Positions 40,420 through 52,283 of a stretch of 64,000 bases of DNA are shown piece after piece. Origin of the DNA: Strigamia acuminata. Lineage: Eukaryota; Arthropoda; Chilopoda; Geophilomorpha; Linotaeniidae. The notes under the pieces were generated by a model. That model saw only the letters and a program-made list of their open reading frames with translations, had not been told where the DNA came from and made no database searches. The position numbers were made by a program, and so were the translations under genes. Position 1 is the stretch's first letter. Every line of letters begins with the position of its first letter. Where the stretch lies: assembly GCA_949358305.1 (NCBI GenBank), contig OX442314.1, forward strand, positions 60,583,369 to 60,647,368, read 5' to 3'.

Positions 40420-43400
40420 TATCTACCTTCCACCTGGCGCATAAATTGGTCAATACCTTCTGAACATCAAAAGACTTTTGGAAAATTTACCCGGATGGTG
40501 TGGCGATAATTGAAGACTTTAATTGCCGATCCGAGCATTGGGGCGACAGTTTGACGGATGCCAAGGCTGGTTCAGAGCAAACTTTAAAACGGCACAGGAT
40601 CTATCAGTTGGCAACGACTGAAACTCACCCTCCACATTTATCACAGTTAATGACCAAAGTTGTATAAATTTGGTCCTCCACTCGGCGGGTTTTGGCATTA
40701 AGGACTGACAGGTTTTATCAGAGGAATCATTGAGCGACCACTCGTTCATCGCTTTCTCTCTCTTGACTAACTGCATCGAGGATCCTCAACGTGGAACAGT
40801 TACATGTAACTGGAAGTGCATCAACTGGCGAGGTTTTAAACAGGAGTTGCACTCTCAACACAATACGCTGATGAGTCAGCCCCTCGAGACAGAAGCGGAA
40901 ATCCAGTTTTTTGCTCCAGATTTCACGACTTGGTGTTGGGGTCATACCAACAGAACACTCCATTGCGACATCACCATCGGGTTTCCCACCCTTGGTGGAA
41001 TAGAAATCTCTGGGCCTATTGCTGATCGGTGCGTCGTTTGCACCGAAGTTTTCAACGTGCCCTTGGGTCTGACCAAAACGAGCGCAATACGCAGTTTACA
41101 ATCGTGCCCGGATCGAGTATCGAGAGAGCACTTCGCAGGCTAAGGTTACTTCCTGGGATGCTTTCGTTCTGGAGAACTCCACCTCCAATCCCTTTTCCCT
41201 GCATTATTGCATCCTCACCGGCCGTCATCGTGGACCCATTCCCCTCTCTTCCATCTCTGGTGAATCGAATTACGACCTTTACCTTCACCATCTTCATGCC
41301 TATTTCCCTAAGGACGATTTGGAGTTGGATTCTCAAATGGAGCGGACTATTCGACACACAGTGCGAGGAATAGACGCCCCTTTCTCCGATGTAGAACTCC
41401 AACGCGTGGTTGGGTTTATCTCCATCGACAAGGCCCCAAGCATCGATAGGGTTCCAGCAGTCGTCCTTCGTCATGTCTTAGAGGCGTTGACAGGGTTTTG
41501 GCTCCGGCTTCTGACGCTTGTCTTCAGTGTGGTGTTTTTCCATTATGTTGGAAACGTGCTAGAGTGGTGTGGCTGCCAAAAGAAGGGGAACGTTTCCACC
41601 CGAATTGTCTGCTGCTTGTTTTAAGAAAGGTCCTTGATAAATTGATTAACGGAAGACTGGTCTTCTTTCTGGAATCTGAACAAGTATTGTCCCTGGAACA
41701 ATATGGCTTTCAGACCCAGTATAGTACCATCCAGGCCATTCGGAGGTTAACCTCTTTTGTTCAGATTGAGTGGAATAAGCTCCGTCATGTTGCGGCCATT
41801 CTCCTGGATAGAAGAAATGCTTTTAATGTTGCCGGCCACATCAGACTCTGAGAAAGATTAATGAAGGCGAGAGTCCTAGCCAACATCTTCTGGACTGCGA
41901 GTTCATTTCTGGATCAGCGTGTGGCGTGTTCGGATCCCTACCAGGTAGACACAGACATTGGTTGCCTCCAGGGATCTTCCCTGGGGGCAACCAGGATTGT
42001 CCACTCTGTGAACCTACATGGGAAATATAGACAGTGCGGCCTTGATCGCGCAGGTTTTTGCCGACAGCCTGGTGGCCATTTCGGCGGGATTCCTCAGAGA
42101 CATTAAAACCCTGTGCAGCAAGTGTTGGACACAAATAGTTGAATGGGTGGGGTCGAACCAATTGACCTTTTCGGTAGAGAAGACAGGCCGTCCGCGCCTG
42201 ATGATGGGGCTTAATACCATCACTTTTACTCTAACAGTTTTACCCCCTAGAGGTTATTGTCGACAATCATCTCTCCTGATTACCTCATTTGGACTATGTG
42301 CTTAGGAAGGTGGAAACTATCAGGCGTCAGCTGTTCCTGGTGGCTGGGTCCAGGTGGGGCCCTGCAAGAGGGGCTAGGATGGCCATTTACCACACCGCAA
42401 TTCTCCCAATGGTCTTATATGCGGCAGAGATGTGGGGTCACCGGACGGCCATGATGCACTCGATTCAACGGCACGGATCGGATGTTTTTGCTATCTGTCA
42501 CCGGTGGTCACCACACTGTTTCAACTAAAGCTCTTAAAATTCTTGCCAACTGTCTACCTTTGTTTATCCTGGCTTACCATCAAGCTGTTACTGAGTGGGA
42601 TCCCGAACTGGAGTCAGTGATTAGAGTATCATTATGAGAATTTCTGCATCCCTCTTTCCCAACACTGGGGGTTAGAAAGAACTGGATCTTGGAGCCAGGG
42701 CTCGGAATGCTGAACATCTACACTGAAAATTCGAAGGCAGACGGCAAGGTGGGTTCCGCTTTCGTGTGTCTACCTGCAGGCGGAACCTGTGTGCATGGCG
42801 ACTAGACAGTGCTGGATGGTCGCTGCTCGGTCTTTTCGGCGTTGAATTGGAATGTGGACCGGAACAACCACATTCCATATTTTGTCATCCCGGACTCGCT
42901 TTTGGCAGTCAAGCTGATAGCGGCTGGAGGTGAGGTGAATTCCATGGCGAGGAAGTGCTATGACAGGTTAAGGATAACTAGGAGCGCCACCTCCATCAAA
43001 CTTTGTTGGATTAGAGCACACCAGAGCCACATCAGTAACGACGAGGCAGACCGGCGAATCGAACGCAACAGTACCCTGTGACATTTTCTATTTCGCCAGC
43101 TTCTTTCCTGAAGGGAGTGTGCAGAATCAAGGTGGAGGAGCATTGGCAGCATATCTGGATGACATGAGAGAAAGAGAACTGGACATGGGGATTTTTTTCC
43201 AGAAATCCACGATGCAGACGGACTATCGTTGTCTCCCCCAATGGTGTGGCTGGTTACGAACCACGGACCTTTTAACTCAAATCAGAGGAGCGCGACAATG
43301 CCTGTCACCAGCTAAGTGCCGAGTGCTAAGTGCCAAGTGCCGCCCGAACGACTGCACTTGTGTTTTCGGAATGAAATTCTAGATGATAACCAAACGTTAG
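40420..43400 (+). pseudogene. Decayed non-LTR retrotransposon ORF2 (endonuclease, RT, RNase H)
   Basis: Across several frames with many stops one can follow: an AP-like endonuclease end (LHSAGFGIKD ... LSDHSFIAFSL, about 40420-40760); RT beginning (APSIDRVPAVVL, about 41440), the LDKLINGRL ... EQYGFQTQYSTIQAI block (about 41630-41740) and VFADSLVAISAG for the active-site region (about 42050), with Asp replaced by Ser; and an RNase H end (KLCWIRAHQSHISNDEADR, about 42990-43050). The order fits the I/R1/LOA group. Completely inactive. Confidence 0.75.
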
Positions 43401-43599
43401 CATTCCATGGTTTGACATGGCTCGTAACCCCGTAATGAAGCTAAATGTGTTAACTGTGGTCGGCGGAGGCTATCGCCCTGCAACCATATGGCCAACGACC
43501 CTAGCTGCCTGGTATATTTGGATCGACTTTGGATGTATTGCTCGCAGGTCAACTATGAAACTCATTCAACCTAAAGTGCCTACAAATAAACACAGGTTG

Positions 43600-44310
43600 A
43601 GGAAAGATTGCTATCTCTCTAGCAAAGGACATTCGGTTCACAGATAATTACGATATTGCCATCATCGGTGCAGTTGAGTTAAGGCTGCAATGCCGACAAC
43701 TGGGATGTACGACGTCCACAAAGACTATCATCTGGATCAATAACCGAAGTTTGAACATCACGAACATCTCGTTAACTTCACCGTAATTTCTATTATGGAC
43801 AGCGATCATAACTTTTGCTTTGCTGGCATCTACTTCTACCCTGGAATTGATGTCGGACACTACTTGCTGGATGCAGTATTAATCTAACACATTGCTTAGC
43901 ACCACTACCAAAAGACCAATGAGTAAAAAAATTTAATGCTTTTTAAATATTGTTAATTTTATTTTAAATTAGGCTTCTTTTTTCGTAACAATTTTGGCGG
44001 CTGCATTGGGGGAAATTTTCGGAGACTATCTACACCAAAGAAAAGCAAGACTTGTGTTGGGGAAAGTCTTGGACAAACTCACCAACGGAAGACTTGTTTA
44101 TAGATTCATCTCCTTCGGCTTTGACGGTGGAGCGAACTGTGAATCGCCATGTTATTGCAATCTAGCTCGACGCCAGGAATGCCTTAAATATGGCCTGGCA
44201 TACCCAACTGCGGCAAATGTCCGACTTTTAATAAAGAACTCTACTTTTAATAATAAAGCAGTCCGAGTCATTTAAACCTACAACATGTGCCATCCCCCGA
44301 ACCACGTAAC
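43600..44310 (+). pseudogene. Second non-LTR relic (endonuclease and RT scraps) plus LTR-end-like tail
   Basis: The first part resembles an endonuclease (YDIAIIGAVE ... KTIIWINNRSLNIT). From 44050 a short RT block (GKVLDKLTNGRLVY) repeats the motif of the neighbouring relic. From about 44228 the sequence (AATAAAGAACTCTA ... CCGAACCACGTAACA) matches the end of the LTR-like repeat at 44548-44789. Confidence 0.55.
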
Positions 44311-44547
44311 AATATTTTAAACGTTTAATCTCAATGCTATTGACTTCTTTTTAGGCATCCAAATATTCTCCATTTGTTCGGCTGATATTACAATTTTTGT
44401 GTTATTTTTAAATACGCAGGCCCTGTGCAGTTGCACAAACTCCTGAAACGTGAGACTTGTTTTGACAACAAACAAACCTCTAAGGTAATGCATTTTTATC
44501 GCTATTCAAGTTTTAAAAAAAAGCACTTTGTTAATTTTTTAGTACAT

Positions 44548-44789
44548 TGTTACGTGTCTGAACTGGGCTGAAAAGCAGCAAGTCCAACAAAACTATTGAG
44601 CGGCACTTGTCTTCCATGCATCTTTTGTAAGATTTAACATTAGAATTAAGTTATAGCCAACATTTGGTTACAGCCAAATTTCAGACTTTGAATAAAGAAC
44701 TCTATTTTCATAATAAAATAGTCAGAGTCTTTTAAGCCTAAAAACATAAACTTGTTACCAGTTCGTGCCATCCCCCGAACCATGTAACA
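44548..44789 (+). repeat. Solo-LTR-like repeat (242 bp)
   Basis: Starts TGTTACGTGTCTGAACTGGG and ends CCCGAACCATGTAACA, with AATAAAGAAC inside. The TGTTACG...GTAACA ends resemble those of the Gypsy D/E family LTRs. Its last ~85 bp are repeated at 44228-44310. No convincing target duplication flanks it, so this may be a truncated or rearranged LTR. Confidence 0.5.
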
Positions 44790-44901
44790 ATATCCACCAA
44801 GTTGTATGGGTCGAGTGGGGCACATTCCTGAGCAGACAACACGTCAGGACTATTAGCTCAAGGACTATTCGCGCCACAAACAATCGCCAATTAATCCCAA
44901 A

Positions 44902-45030
44902 ATGAGAAGGACGATGAGAGAGCAATTACATGATATGCGAAGGGATCATCAGCCTTTTAAATTGTTACCAACAATTGCAGAAATAATAAGACAACAGCAA
45001 GAAGATTCCTTGGAGTGTAGAATTAATTGA
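44902..45030 (+). other. Short coding-like frame, 42 codons
   Basis: The ATG-started frame MRRTMREQLHDMRRDHQPFK continues with LLPTIAEIIRQQQEDS and stops at 45030. Charged and helical-looking, but no family recognised. It could be a scrap of a transposon protein. Confidence 0.25.
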
Positions 45031-45162
45031 TTATTTAACATCTACCTTACGATGAAGAACAGGCAACACACATCAAATATCCTGCAGTGGATGTTATGAA
45101 GTGTGAAAACCCATTCAGTTTTACATGTAATATTTGATATAATTTAGATTAACAAAGTTCAG

Positions 45163-45324
45163 TAGGTGCATTCAATAAGTCTAAAACGTATGCAAAACTC
45201 GTTTCGTGTTTGCATGTGACGACATTCCCATTGAATAACATGTTATTCAATGGGAATGGGAATGACGTCACGTGCAAACACGAAACGAGTTTTGCATACG
45301 TTTTAGACTTATTGAATGCACCTA
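45163..45324. mobile_element. Near-perfect palindromic MITE (162 bp)
   Basis: The sequence TAGGTGCATTCAATAAGTC and its complement form the ends. The two arms, about 78 and 84 nt, are complementary throughout except for a 6-nt gap (ATTCCC missing in the left arm) and one mismatch. It folds into a single hairpin with almost no loop. The short frames on both strands reflect the palindrome. Confidence 0.85.
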
Positions 45325-45330
45325 GTGTAA

Positions 45331-47086
45331 TTTTATTTTTATTTTCTATTTTATTTGAACTTCTTTTAAATTGTGATTTTGTTTGGCAGAGAGTGTGTTT
45401 CTCCCATCTTGCTTCAATTAGGGTGCTGGACTCTGAGAAAGCACTCACTTTTATAACCCAAACCCAAACATCTTTGCTCTCCCCTTTTGTAGAGCGCCAT
45501 GTTTTATCAGTACGCTATAGTTTGTATCATTTTTGTTTTGTCATTTTATTCTTTCTTTTATTGTCTTTAAAATATAAACTTTTAGTCTTGAGGAAATTGC
45601 CAATCACTGCAGTTCAGTTTCCAGTAGCAGAGTATAAACTTTTTGCTACTATTAACTGTTGACAATTTTATTTTTCTCTACATCAATCCGCTGCTGGTCA
45701 TTCTGTCGTTTGTGTTAACTTTATATTCCGACATTAGTAATTCCAACCTCCTTATGGGATCCTGACATGGACATCTCCTTAAGCTGTTGTGAATATACTA
45801 CTGTTTTCAACAATAGGAACTTTATTTCTACCTTCACCCCTGACACAGGTGAATTAGGCCAATCATTCCGTCATCGAGGTGACTTAATTCCATCCATCCT
45901 AACAATAGACACTTCTCTCTTAGCCATCGACCGAGACACACCTCCTAGATCTTAGCTAGAGAATGTCAAACTTTTTCTTTGCGTCCTAACAAGTGCACCC
46001 ACACTCCATAACCCTATTGCGCCACTTCTAAGCCGACATTTTAGAATCCGTGTGTCTGTTGAAATTCATCACCCCACCGTGTGATCAATTATATTGCGCA
46101 TAATCATTATTTTACTCCCATTTACCCCAACGTGAGTACAAGACTGTCGAATATAAAATTATGTTGAGTCACTGAGAGACCATATTCCTTTAATCGCCCG
46201 ATGTCCACATATGATGGCGACCTGCTTAGGAGGAATCTACGAGCCTTTGCCCCCTTATTTGCAATAAATTCCCTTTTATGCGTTTTTTTGTCAAGTTAAT
46301 TTACAACATCCAAACTAATCGTAACATGTTTTATTTTATTTTTGAAGAAAGTTTTTTTTTTACTTTATTTTTGAAGAAAGTGATTTTTAATTCATTCTTG
46401 AAGAAAGTTTTTTTTTATTTTATTTTATTTAATAATTTGTTACAATTTACAAACTATGTTTACCATTGGACGATTTTTTTTATCCAAGGCAAGTTTGGTA
46501 AGTTACAATTAATCAATTTCCTGTTACTTGATTTGTAAAAGATAAAAGCCTGTAAAAATATCTTTTCAGTTGTAATCCATGCTGCTGCCGCATCCTAAGC
46601 ATTGAGCACAATGGAATTTTCCTAATTATGAGAGAGAGTGCACAGAGTCTGAACGCCTAATCCGATAACAAATTAGCCGCAATTTTCAAAGTTAGATTCT
46701 AACAACCTGTTTGCTCTGTTTGTCACGTACGGCCCATTTGAATATTTTATTTTATTTATTTATAACTTGTAGCATGTTATGGGTGATGCCCAAAAAGACG
46801 GAAAGGTCGCAAAGGTCCGAAAGGTCAAAAAAGAAAATGAACACAGTCTAGTTTTTTTTCAGCTTAGTTTGTTATTGTGGCACCAACCCTGTGGATTATA
46901 CAATTACATCACCTCTTGTTGTGACTTCAACCTTTGGTATTGTTGCATACAACCATTGTAAGTTATTAGGCAACTTGTTGCCTAGCAACATTCCTTCTTC
47001 CCGATTAATAAAATAGTCGACCTTTGAAATGTCATCGAGTTAGACGTCTTGGCTTGATTTCGGGCCTTTGGGCCCAGGAACAGACT
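45331..47086. other. No recognisable gene; short T-rich tandem repeat
   Basis: AT-rich. At about 46338-46412 there are three units of TTTTTGAAGAAAG(T) with a period near 28 bp. The 60-150-codon frames are low complexity. A stretch near 46140-46240 (TGGCGACCTGCTTAGGA) is vaguely like a primer-binding site, but no LTR pair is visible. Confidence 0.45.
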
Positions 47087-47489
47087 TTAACCCTTCCAAC
47101 CCTGAGATGGGTCATTTTGTGACCCCGTTTTAAAAAAATCATTTTTTTTATAAGAAATACTCCCTCTGTCCCAAATTATGGTATACATTTCTACTATTAT
47201 TTTTGTTTCAAATTATGGTATACATTTCAAGTTTTATTTGATTTTTATCATTATAAAAATGCAAAATTAATATAAATAAGTTAAATTTTAAATAAATTAA
47301 GTAAACAATAAATAATATGGAGTAAATAATAACAATAAAAAATAAAAAGTAAACAATAACAATAAATAATACTCCATAACAATAACTTGTAATGATTGCT
47401 CTGAATTTGTGAATTTTGTAATTGTTGCCATTCTTTGCTATCATCCCTGACTCCATACAACATTTCAATGTCAAAAATACATTGTTACG

Positions 47490-47720
47490 TTTATCTTTTG
47501 GCAGGAATATGTCCTTCATTGTATTGTTTTTTAACTTCTCGCCGAATTCGTGAAATAGTTAGTGGAGTAATTTCAATTTGCCTGCATATTTCATTAATGA
47601 TGCCTTATTCCTAACAATACTTTGTTTCAGCAAGAGCTGTTGTATACAATTTCGCTGATTATCAGTTAATTTATTCTATTTTGTCATTTTTCTTTGGAAA
47701 CAGCCATTTTTCGAATTCAT
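47490..47720 (-). pseudogene. N-terminal scrap of a mariner transposase
   Basis: The minus strand reads KLTDNQRNCIQQLLLKQS, then, across a frameshift, a stretch with helix-turn-helix character (ITPLTISRIRREVKKQY), as in plant-type mariner transposases. Stops and frameshifts disable it, and no DDD/DDE region is left. Confidence 0.55.
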
Positions 47721-47931
47721 TTTCACTTTACTTTAAGCACAACAGGTGTCACTTAATTTTGAGTGCATTTTGATAAGATGCAACTCAGCAACAATGGAAT
47801 GATAAAACTAATTACCCATAATGCAATTCATTGGTTAGCAAACACACTTAATTTTGAAGGATATTCAGTTAAAATATCTTAGAAATATACAAAACCAACG
47901 ATAATCAAGAACTTTTTAGAGAAATGTATAC

Positions 47932-49003
47932 TGTTACGAGGTTGACGAGCACACTGTGAACCAGTTGTCGCCACCTCGCTTCCGTAACTAAACGATTCGA
48001 ATTAATGCTGTAAACCCTCACTAGAGTTCGCCTTAAGCGAATGATCTCATTAACTTACCCATTAAGTAATAGTAGAATCACCCAAGTTTACTTGGCTGAT
48101 GAGGAGAACTGAAATGTTAGTTCATTCCGAGCTTTCATACCGAGAGGTTGTCGGGCAGGTACTGCCGCGGCATCTTGAGGTTCTTCACCCACCAAAGTTA
48201 TTCATGCTTACTAGATTTAAGATAGTTTTATAAGATTTAGTTTTAAGTTAATCTTTGGTTTATTTCAGATTGTATTTATGATTTAATAAACATACAGTTA
48301 TATTTTATTAATAATACAATGAGTCCTCTTTATTTCCTTCTTATTAGCAACACAGTTAAATGCTAGTTTAACTTAATGTAATTACAAACCCCCAGTTTAA
48401 TAATAAAGTATTTACGTGGTCAAACAGTAGTCAGTCTGGCCACGTAACAAAGTGGTGGAGATTGCGGTTCTTTCTATTTGAGACCCATTAATTGGCTGAA
48501 AGTAGTGAAAAGTAGTAAAAGTAAAGTGAAATTGGCCAGTTATTTGCTAAAATTAGAAGATCCATTTGAAATCCGTACAAATTTGCATTAAAATTCAGTA
48601 AAATTCAAGTGAAACTCATATAAAATTTTGAAAAGTTGCAAACTCATTTGCATGAGTGATAAGATTGAAAGGTGACTCATTGTGAAAACTTTCTTTTAGG
48701 GTCAATTGCAGTTGAATATTTAATTATAGTGCACTAATAAGATTTACATATTTGAATTTATTAAAGATATTTACTCAAGTTGAATTTATAATAAAATGAG
48801 GTTGTTTTGGAGGTTAAGAGTGGTGAATATTCAATGTTTGTTTAATGATAAAACTTATATTAATAATGATTCAATTATAGGAAATGTTTTCTTTTTGGTT
48901 TATGTAGAAGTTTATGTTGATTTTGATGATTAATTTTGATTATTTTTCAGAAAATAATAAAGTATTTACGTGGTCAAACAGTAGTCAGTCTGGCCACGTA
49001 ACA
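47932..49003 (+). mobile_element. Gypsy element E, internally deleted, innermost of the nest
   Basis: Flanked by the 4-bp duplication ATAC (47928-47931 and 49004-49007). A complete 5' LTR (47932-48449, 518 bp) is followed by a primer-binding site (48453, TGGTGGAGATTGCGG) and ~500 bp of leader similar to element B. It then joins directly to the last ~50 bp of a 3' LTR (TATTTACGTGGTC...CACGTAACA). The whole coding region is deleted, with AATAATAAAGTATTT microhomology at the junction. Confidence 0.9.
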
Positions 49004-49399
49004 ATACCATAATTTGGGACAGAGGGAGTAATTTTTTTTTTCATCTGATTTTTGCTGACTATTCTTTTGAAACATCACTAGACACTATACCACAGTTGAA
49101 ATTTTTTTAATTTTTTAAGTTTTTTTATAATTTGAACTCAAAGTTTAACTGGGTCAAAAAAGACCCATCTTAGGAGTCCAAAGGACATAAATCATGATCA
49201 TCAGCAGGCTCCGCTAATGTCAACCATTGCCACCAGGTGTCGCGGCGGCCATCTTTGTTGTTGTCAAAAACACACGTGTTGGCCAAATTCTTTCGGAAAT
49301 CTTTAAGACCCGGATTTTGCGCATGCGCAGAATCTGGGTCATATAATGCCCATCTTAGGGAGAGATGGGAGGCCAATTCTTTCGGGTTGGAAGGGTTAA

Positions 49400-49592
49400 T
49401 GAAGGCTGCCACACTGCAGTCTGAAACATTCTCAACACGTACATAAAACCTCTGTATGCCTACATTGATTGTAGCAGGAACTGGAGACACGTTAACTGCA
49501 ATCTTGTCTACACACGTAGCAATAGTTCTAAGATACACCCTCATTGTGATAAATTGAAATAATAGCCCTTTAGGTGCCCCTGACAAGACCAA
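49400..49592 (-). other. Open frame interrupted by the piggyBac insertion
   Basis: A minus-strand frame from ATG 49547 (or further upstream) reads into the TTAA site. If the piggyBac is removed, the frame continues at 47086 downward (VCSWAQRPEIKPRR) to a stop near 47030. No domain recognised. It may be part of an older element or a host exon. Confidence 0.3.
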
Positions 49593-49595
49593 GGT

Positions 49596-51374
49596 AGCAC
49601 GGCTAAGGGGCGTAGGGTTGCCAGATTTTTAGGAAAACAAATTAGGACATGAATATTTTTTTTGCTTTACAGTCCTACGTCCAAATTAATTCACCACGAA
49701 ATTCAGTGCACACATAAACCTAACTATGTTAAGCTTGAAATGTCATTTCAAGCAACATCAGAAATGGGATAAAGCGTAAATCTCAATTTTATTGTAAAGA
49801 TGCCAGAGATTCAATTCTCACCCACATTCCCACAAACAAGTCTGCAGAATCTTAAAATTTAAAACCAACCGGCAGATAATATCATCATTGTCATTTATCG
49901 TAAGTCCAATGATGCAAACACGAAATTAAACAAACTAAAGAAACTGAATACCAACCATATAACGTTTCAAAATTAATACTGGTGTACATAAATGCCACAT
50001 TCATACGGGAATGCAGTCTTACAATACGAATATGTAAAATTGTAAATGCCACATTCATGTTGGGAATGCAGTCTTACAGTACAACAAAAATGTGCAAATG
50101 ACCAGAGCTCTCTTCTGGTTCGACCGAGACAAGTCGCGTGCTCAGTTTATCCAGGGGTGACCAGGCGGAGGTAGAGAGTTGGATTTTACACCCCCGCCAA
50201 CAAATCAACTATTAATAAATAAGGCAATCAAATTGTAAAAATAGAAATAACATGAAAAATCAAATTATTTAAATTAAAGACAATCTTCCAAGCTAAAGTG
50301 TTTGAATACAAAAATTGAAGGTATCATTTTTTAAAGGAAGACTGTTGATAGAAGACGAATAGAAATATTTGTAATATTTTGATACAACTACGCATTCAAC
50401 ATCCCTGCATTGCACGCCATTTTAGAGATTCGAAAACCGGGCAAAAAAAATTTGAAATATCAATTGAGCAAAATCACCATTGCCTCCTAGAAACATTGGA
50501 ATTGGAACCACAGACGTTCGAGTTATCACGGAACATTGGAATTCGGACGCAGAGACGTTTGAGTTAACGAGCTTTCATTGTCAAGAGTAACGTGTCGAGT
50601 CTGTGTTAGTACAGGGCTGACACGAGGAAAAACACGGTTTGATGCTCGATGGAGAATAAATCTTACATGTTACACGATTTTATGTACGGAGGCTTAGATG
50701 AACGATCATTTTTAGGCCCACTATTTTTCAATTCCAATTTTAAATGAAAAACTTAAGGTTTTTACATGCTAATTGTACAAAAAAACTAAAATATTATGCA
50801 TGGCATGTTTATGATTATAATTTGCCAAAAAATATGTGATAAAATGTATTTAACTAAAACGATTACGCGTTATTTGTCCACAAGATGTCAGTACAGGCGA
50901 TCTTGATCTACACGAGAATCGCGGGCAGAAACGATGATTGCTGCGAGGGTTTTTGGTCTAGATTCGGGCCTGGGAGCATTGTCTTTGACCAATTGCAATC
51001 GGCGTCTGTTTAATTCGGTATCATCCAATTTACGAATGGTATTTTATAATCTGCTTCGGTCGCTAACTCAACAACTCCTTACAATCGGGTTAAGTTTTTG
51101 CACGTAAATTTGGGGATATAGTTTTAATGGAAGAACAAAATACTGTAGACCAAGAATGACATGGCGTTACGAACGTGTTATATCAACGAAGATCGGCCGA
51201 GACAGGAAAATACGTTCATGCAAACTAAGACTTCCGAATGGGACAAATTTGCGGAGACCCATACTAGTGTGTTCCTTGCGCAGGCAATTAATTTCATCGT
51301 GTGTGTTGCGTCCAGCGTCTTGTGGCCCTCCCTTGACCACATGATTTCCGTCCGATCCGTAGTTCAATGCACGG
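49596..51374. other. No gene recognised; ~54-bp tandem duplication
   Basis: AT-rich sequence. AATGCCACATTCAT...GGAATGCAGTCTTACA occurs twice in tandem (about 49991-50043 and 50045-50097). The rest, up to the target site of element D at 51375, shows nothing I can name. Confidence 0.5.
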
Positions 51375-51378
51375 ATAT

Positions 51379-51871
51379 TGTTACGTGGCTAAATGGGGAT
51401 TGATTTAGTCCTACGTGACATGAATTCAATCAAGAATGACACAGGGTTTTATATGTAAAATGCCTGTTGGCTTTATTGTTCAAAGTCGGACATTTACTAA
51501 TGCAAATGTTCGGTCATCAGCTCTTATTACATTTGTTCATTTATTAAACCTAAAACACATAAATGGTTCATTCAAATCAAATAAGGATGATGCTGTTGTT
51601 TATTCAATTCAGTTTAGGAAACCTAGTCCTGCCTGACCGTCAACCGGCTGGCAGTAGTAGGTGAAGGTAACAGTTTGAGAATCAAAAGAGATCTGAGCTC
51701 TCTGGCTTAATCAACTCACTAAGTAAACTCCTATTCCCCCTATCAACTAAGTTGAACGGTCTGTGCATCTAATTAGGTGCGCAGCGCCGTCTAGTGAGAA
51801 TTCATTGCATTAAATGCCTAAACAGAGCGAGCAGAGCCAGCCGATACACGGTACGGCTCTACCGCGTAACA
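51379..51871 (-). repeat. 3' LTR of element D (493 bp)
   Basis: On the plus strand it reads TGTTACGTGGCTAAATGGGG ... CCGCGTAACA and looks the same as 59893-60385. The 66-codon plus-strand frame in it (51436-51636) is antisense to the element and without recognisable features. Confidence 0.95.
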
Positions 51872-52283
51872 GCCCCCCCCTTTAATTTTTTCGGTCTCTC
51901 GAAAAACAATGAATTGTTCTAACTAACGCATCTCCTTTCACATAAAAATTTTCAAATCATAAACACAATTTTACAATTTTTGAGAATCTCTTTTCATCAT
52001 CCTTATTTTTACAAAAATATAATATGATACACTTTTCAATGTTTATAAATGTCATAGTCACTTTTTATTACACTTTTACATTGGAAACAATATTCAAAGT
52101 TTAAAATTAAATAAAATTAACACTTTTCATCAATAATAACACTTTTTGGTTTTTCGTTTTATATTACTTTTTTTTTTCCAGTTTTCAATTTTCTATAAAA
52201 TAAAAAAAAAAACACACACAAAAAAAATGTTCAAAGTTCGTGTTGATTTTACACTTATTCACTTAAAGAAGTTAAAGTTCACT
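51872..52283. other. 3' untranslated region of element D with polypurine tract
   Basis: On the minus strand AAAGGGGGGGGCT precedes the LTR directly. The remainder is AT-rich with poly-A/T runs and has no gene. Confidence 0.75.

Larger units (their letters stand above)
47160..49028. mobile_element. mariner-like element with Stowaway-type ends, middle of the nest
   Basis: The TIR CTCCCTCTGTCCCAAATTAT and its complement are flanked by TA (47158-47159 and 49029-49030). Ends of this type are typical of plant mariner/Stowaway elements and their animal relatives. It contains a decayed transposase start on the minus strand and Gypsy element E. Confidence 0.85.
47091..49395. mobile_element. piggyBac-like element, outer shell of a triple nest
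   Basis: Ends CCCTTCCAACCC and GGGTTGGAAGGG are inverted complements and are flanked by TTAA (47087-47090 and 49396-49399). TTAA targets with CCCT ends define piggyBac. Subterminal repeats GATGGGTCATTTTGTGACCC and GGGTCAAAAAAGACCCATC follow. Without the inner insertion it is only ~430 bp, a non-autonomous element. Confidence 0.85.

Noticed and set aside
45149-45448. 99-codon minus-strand and 150-codon plus-strand ORFs
   Set aside because: Both run through the palindrome and mirror each other; no domain.
46140-46240. LTR with primer-binding site TGGCGACCTGCTTAGG
   Set aside because: No second LTR or downstream gag found; too weak.
51436-51636. 66-codon ORF in both LTRs of element D
   Set aside because: Antisense to the element and conserved only because the LTRs are identical.
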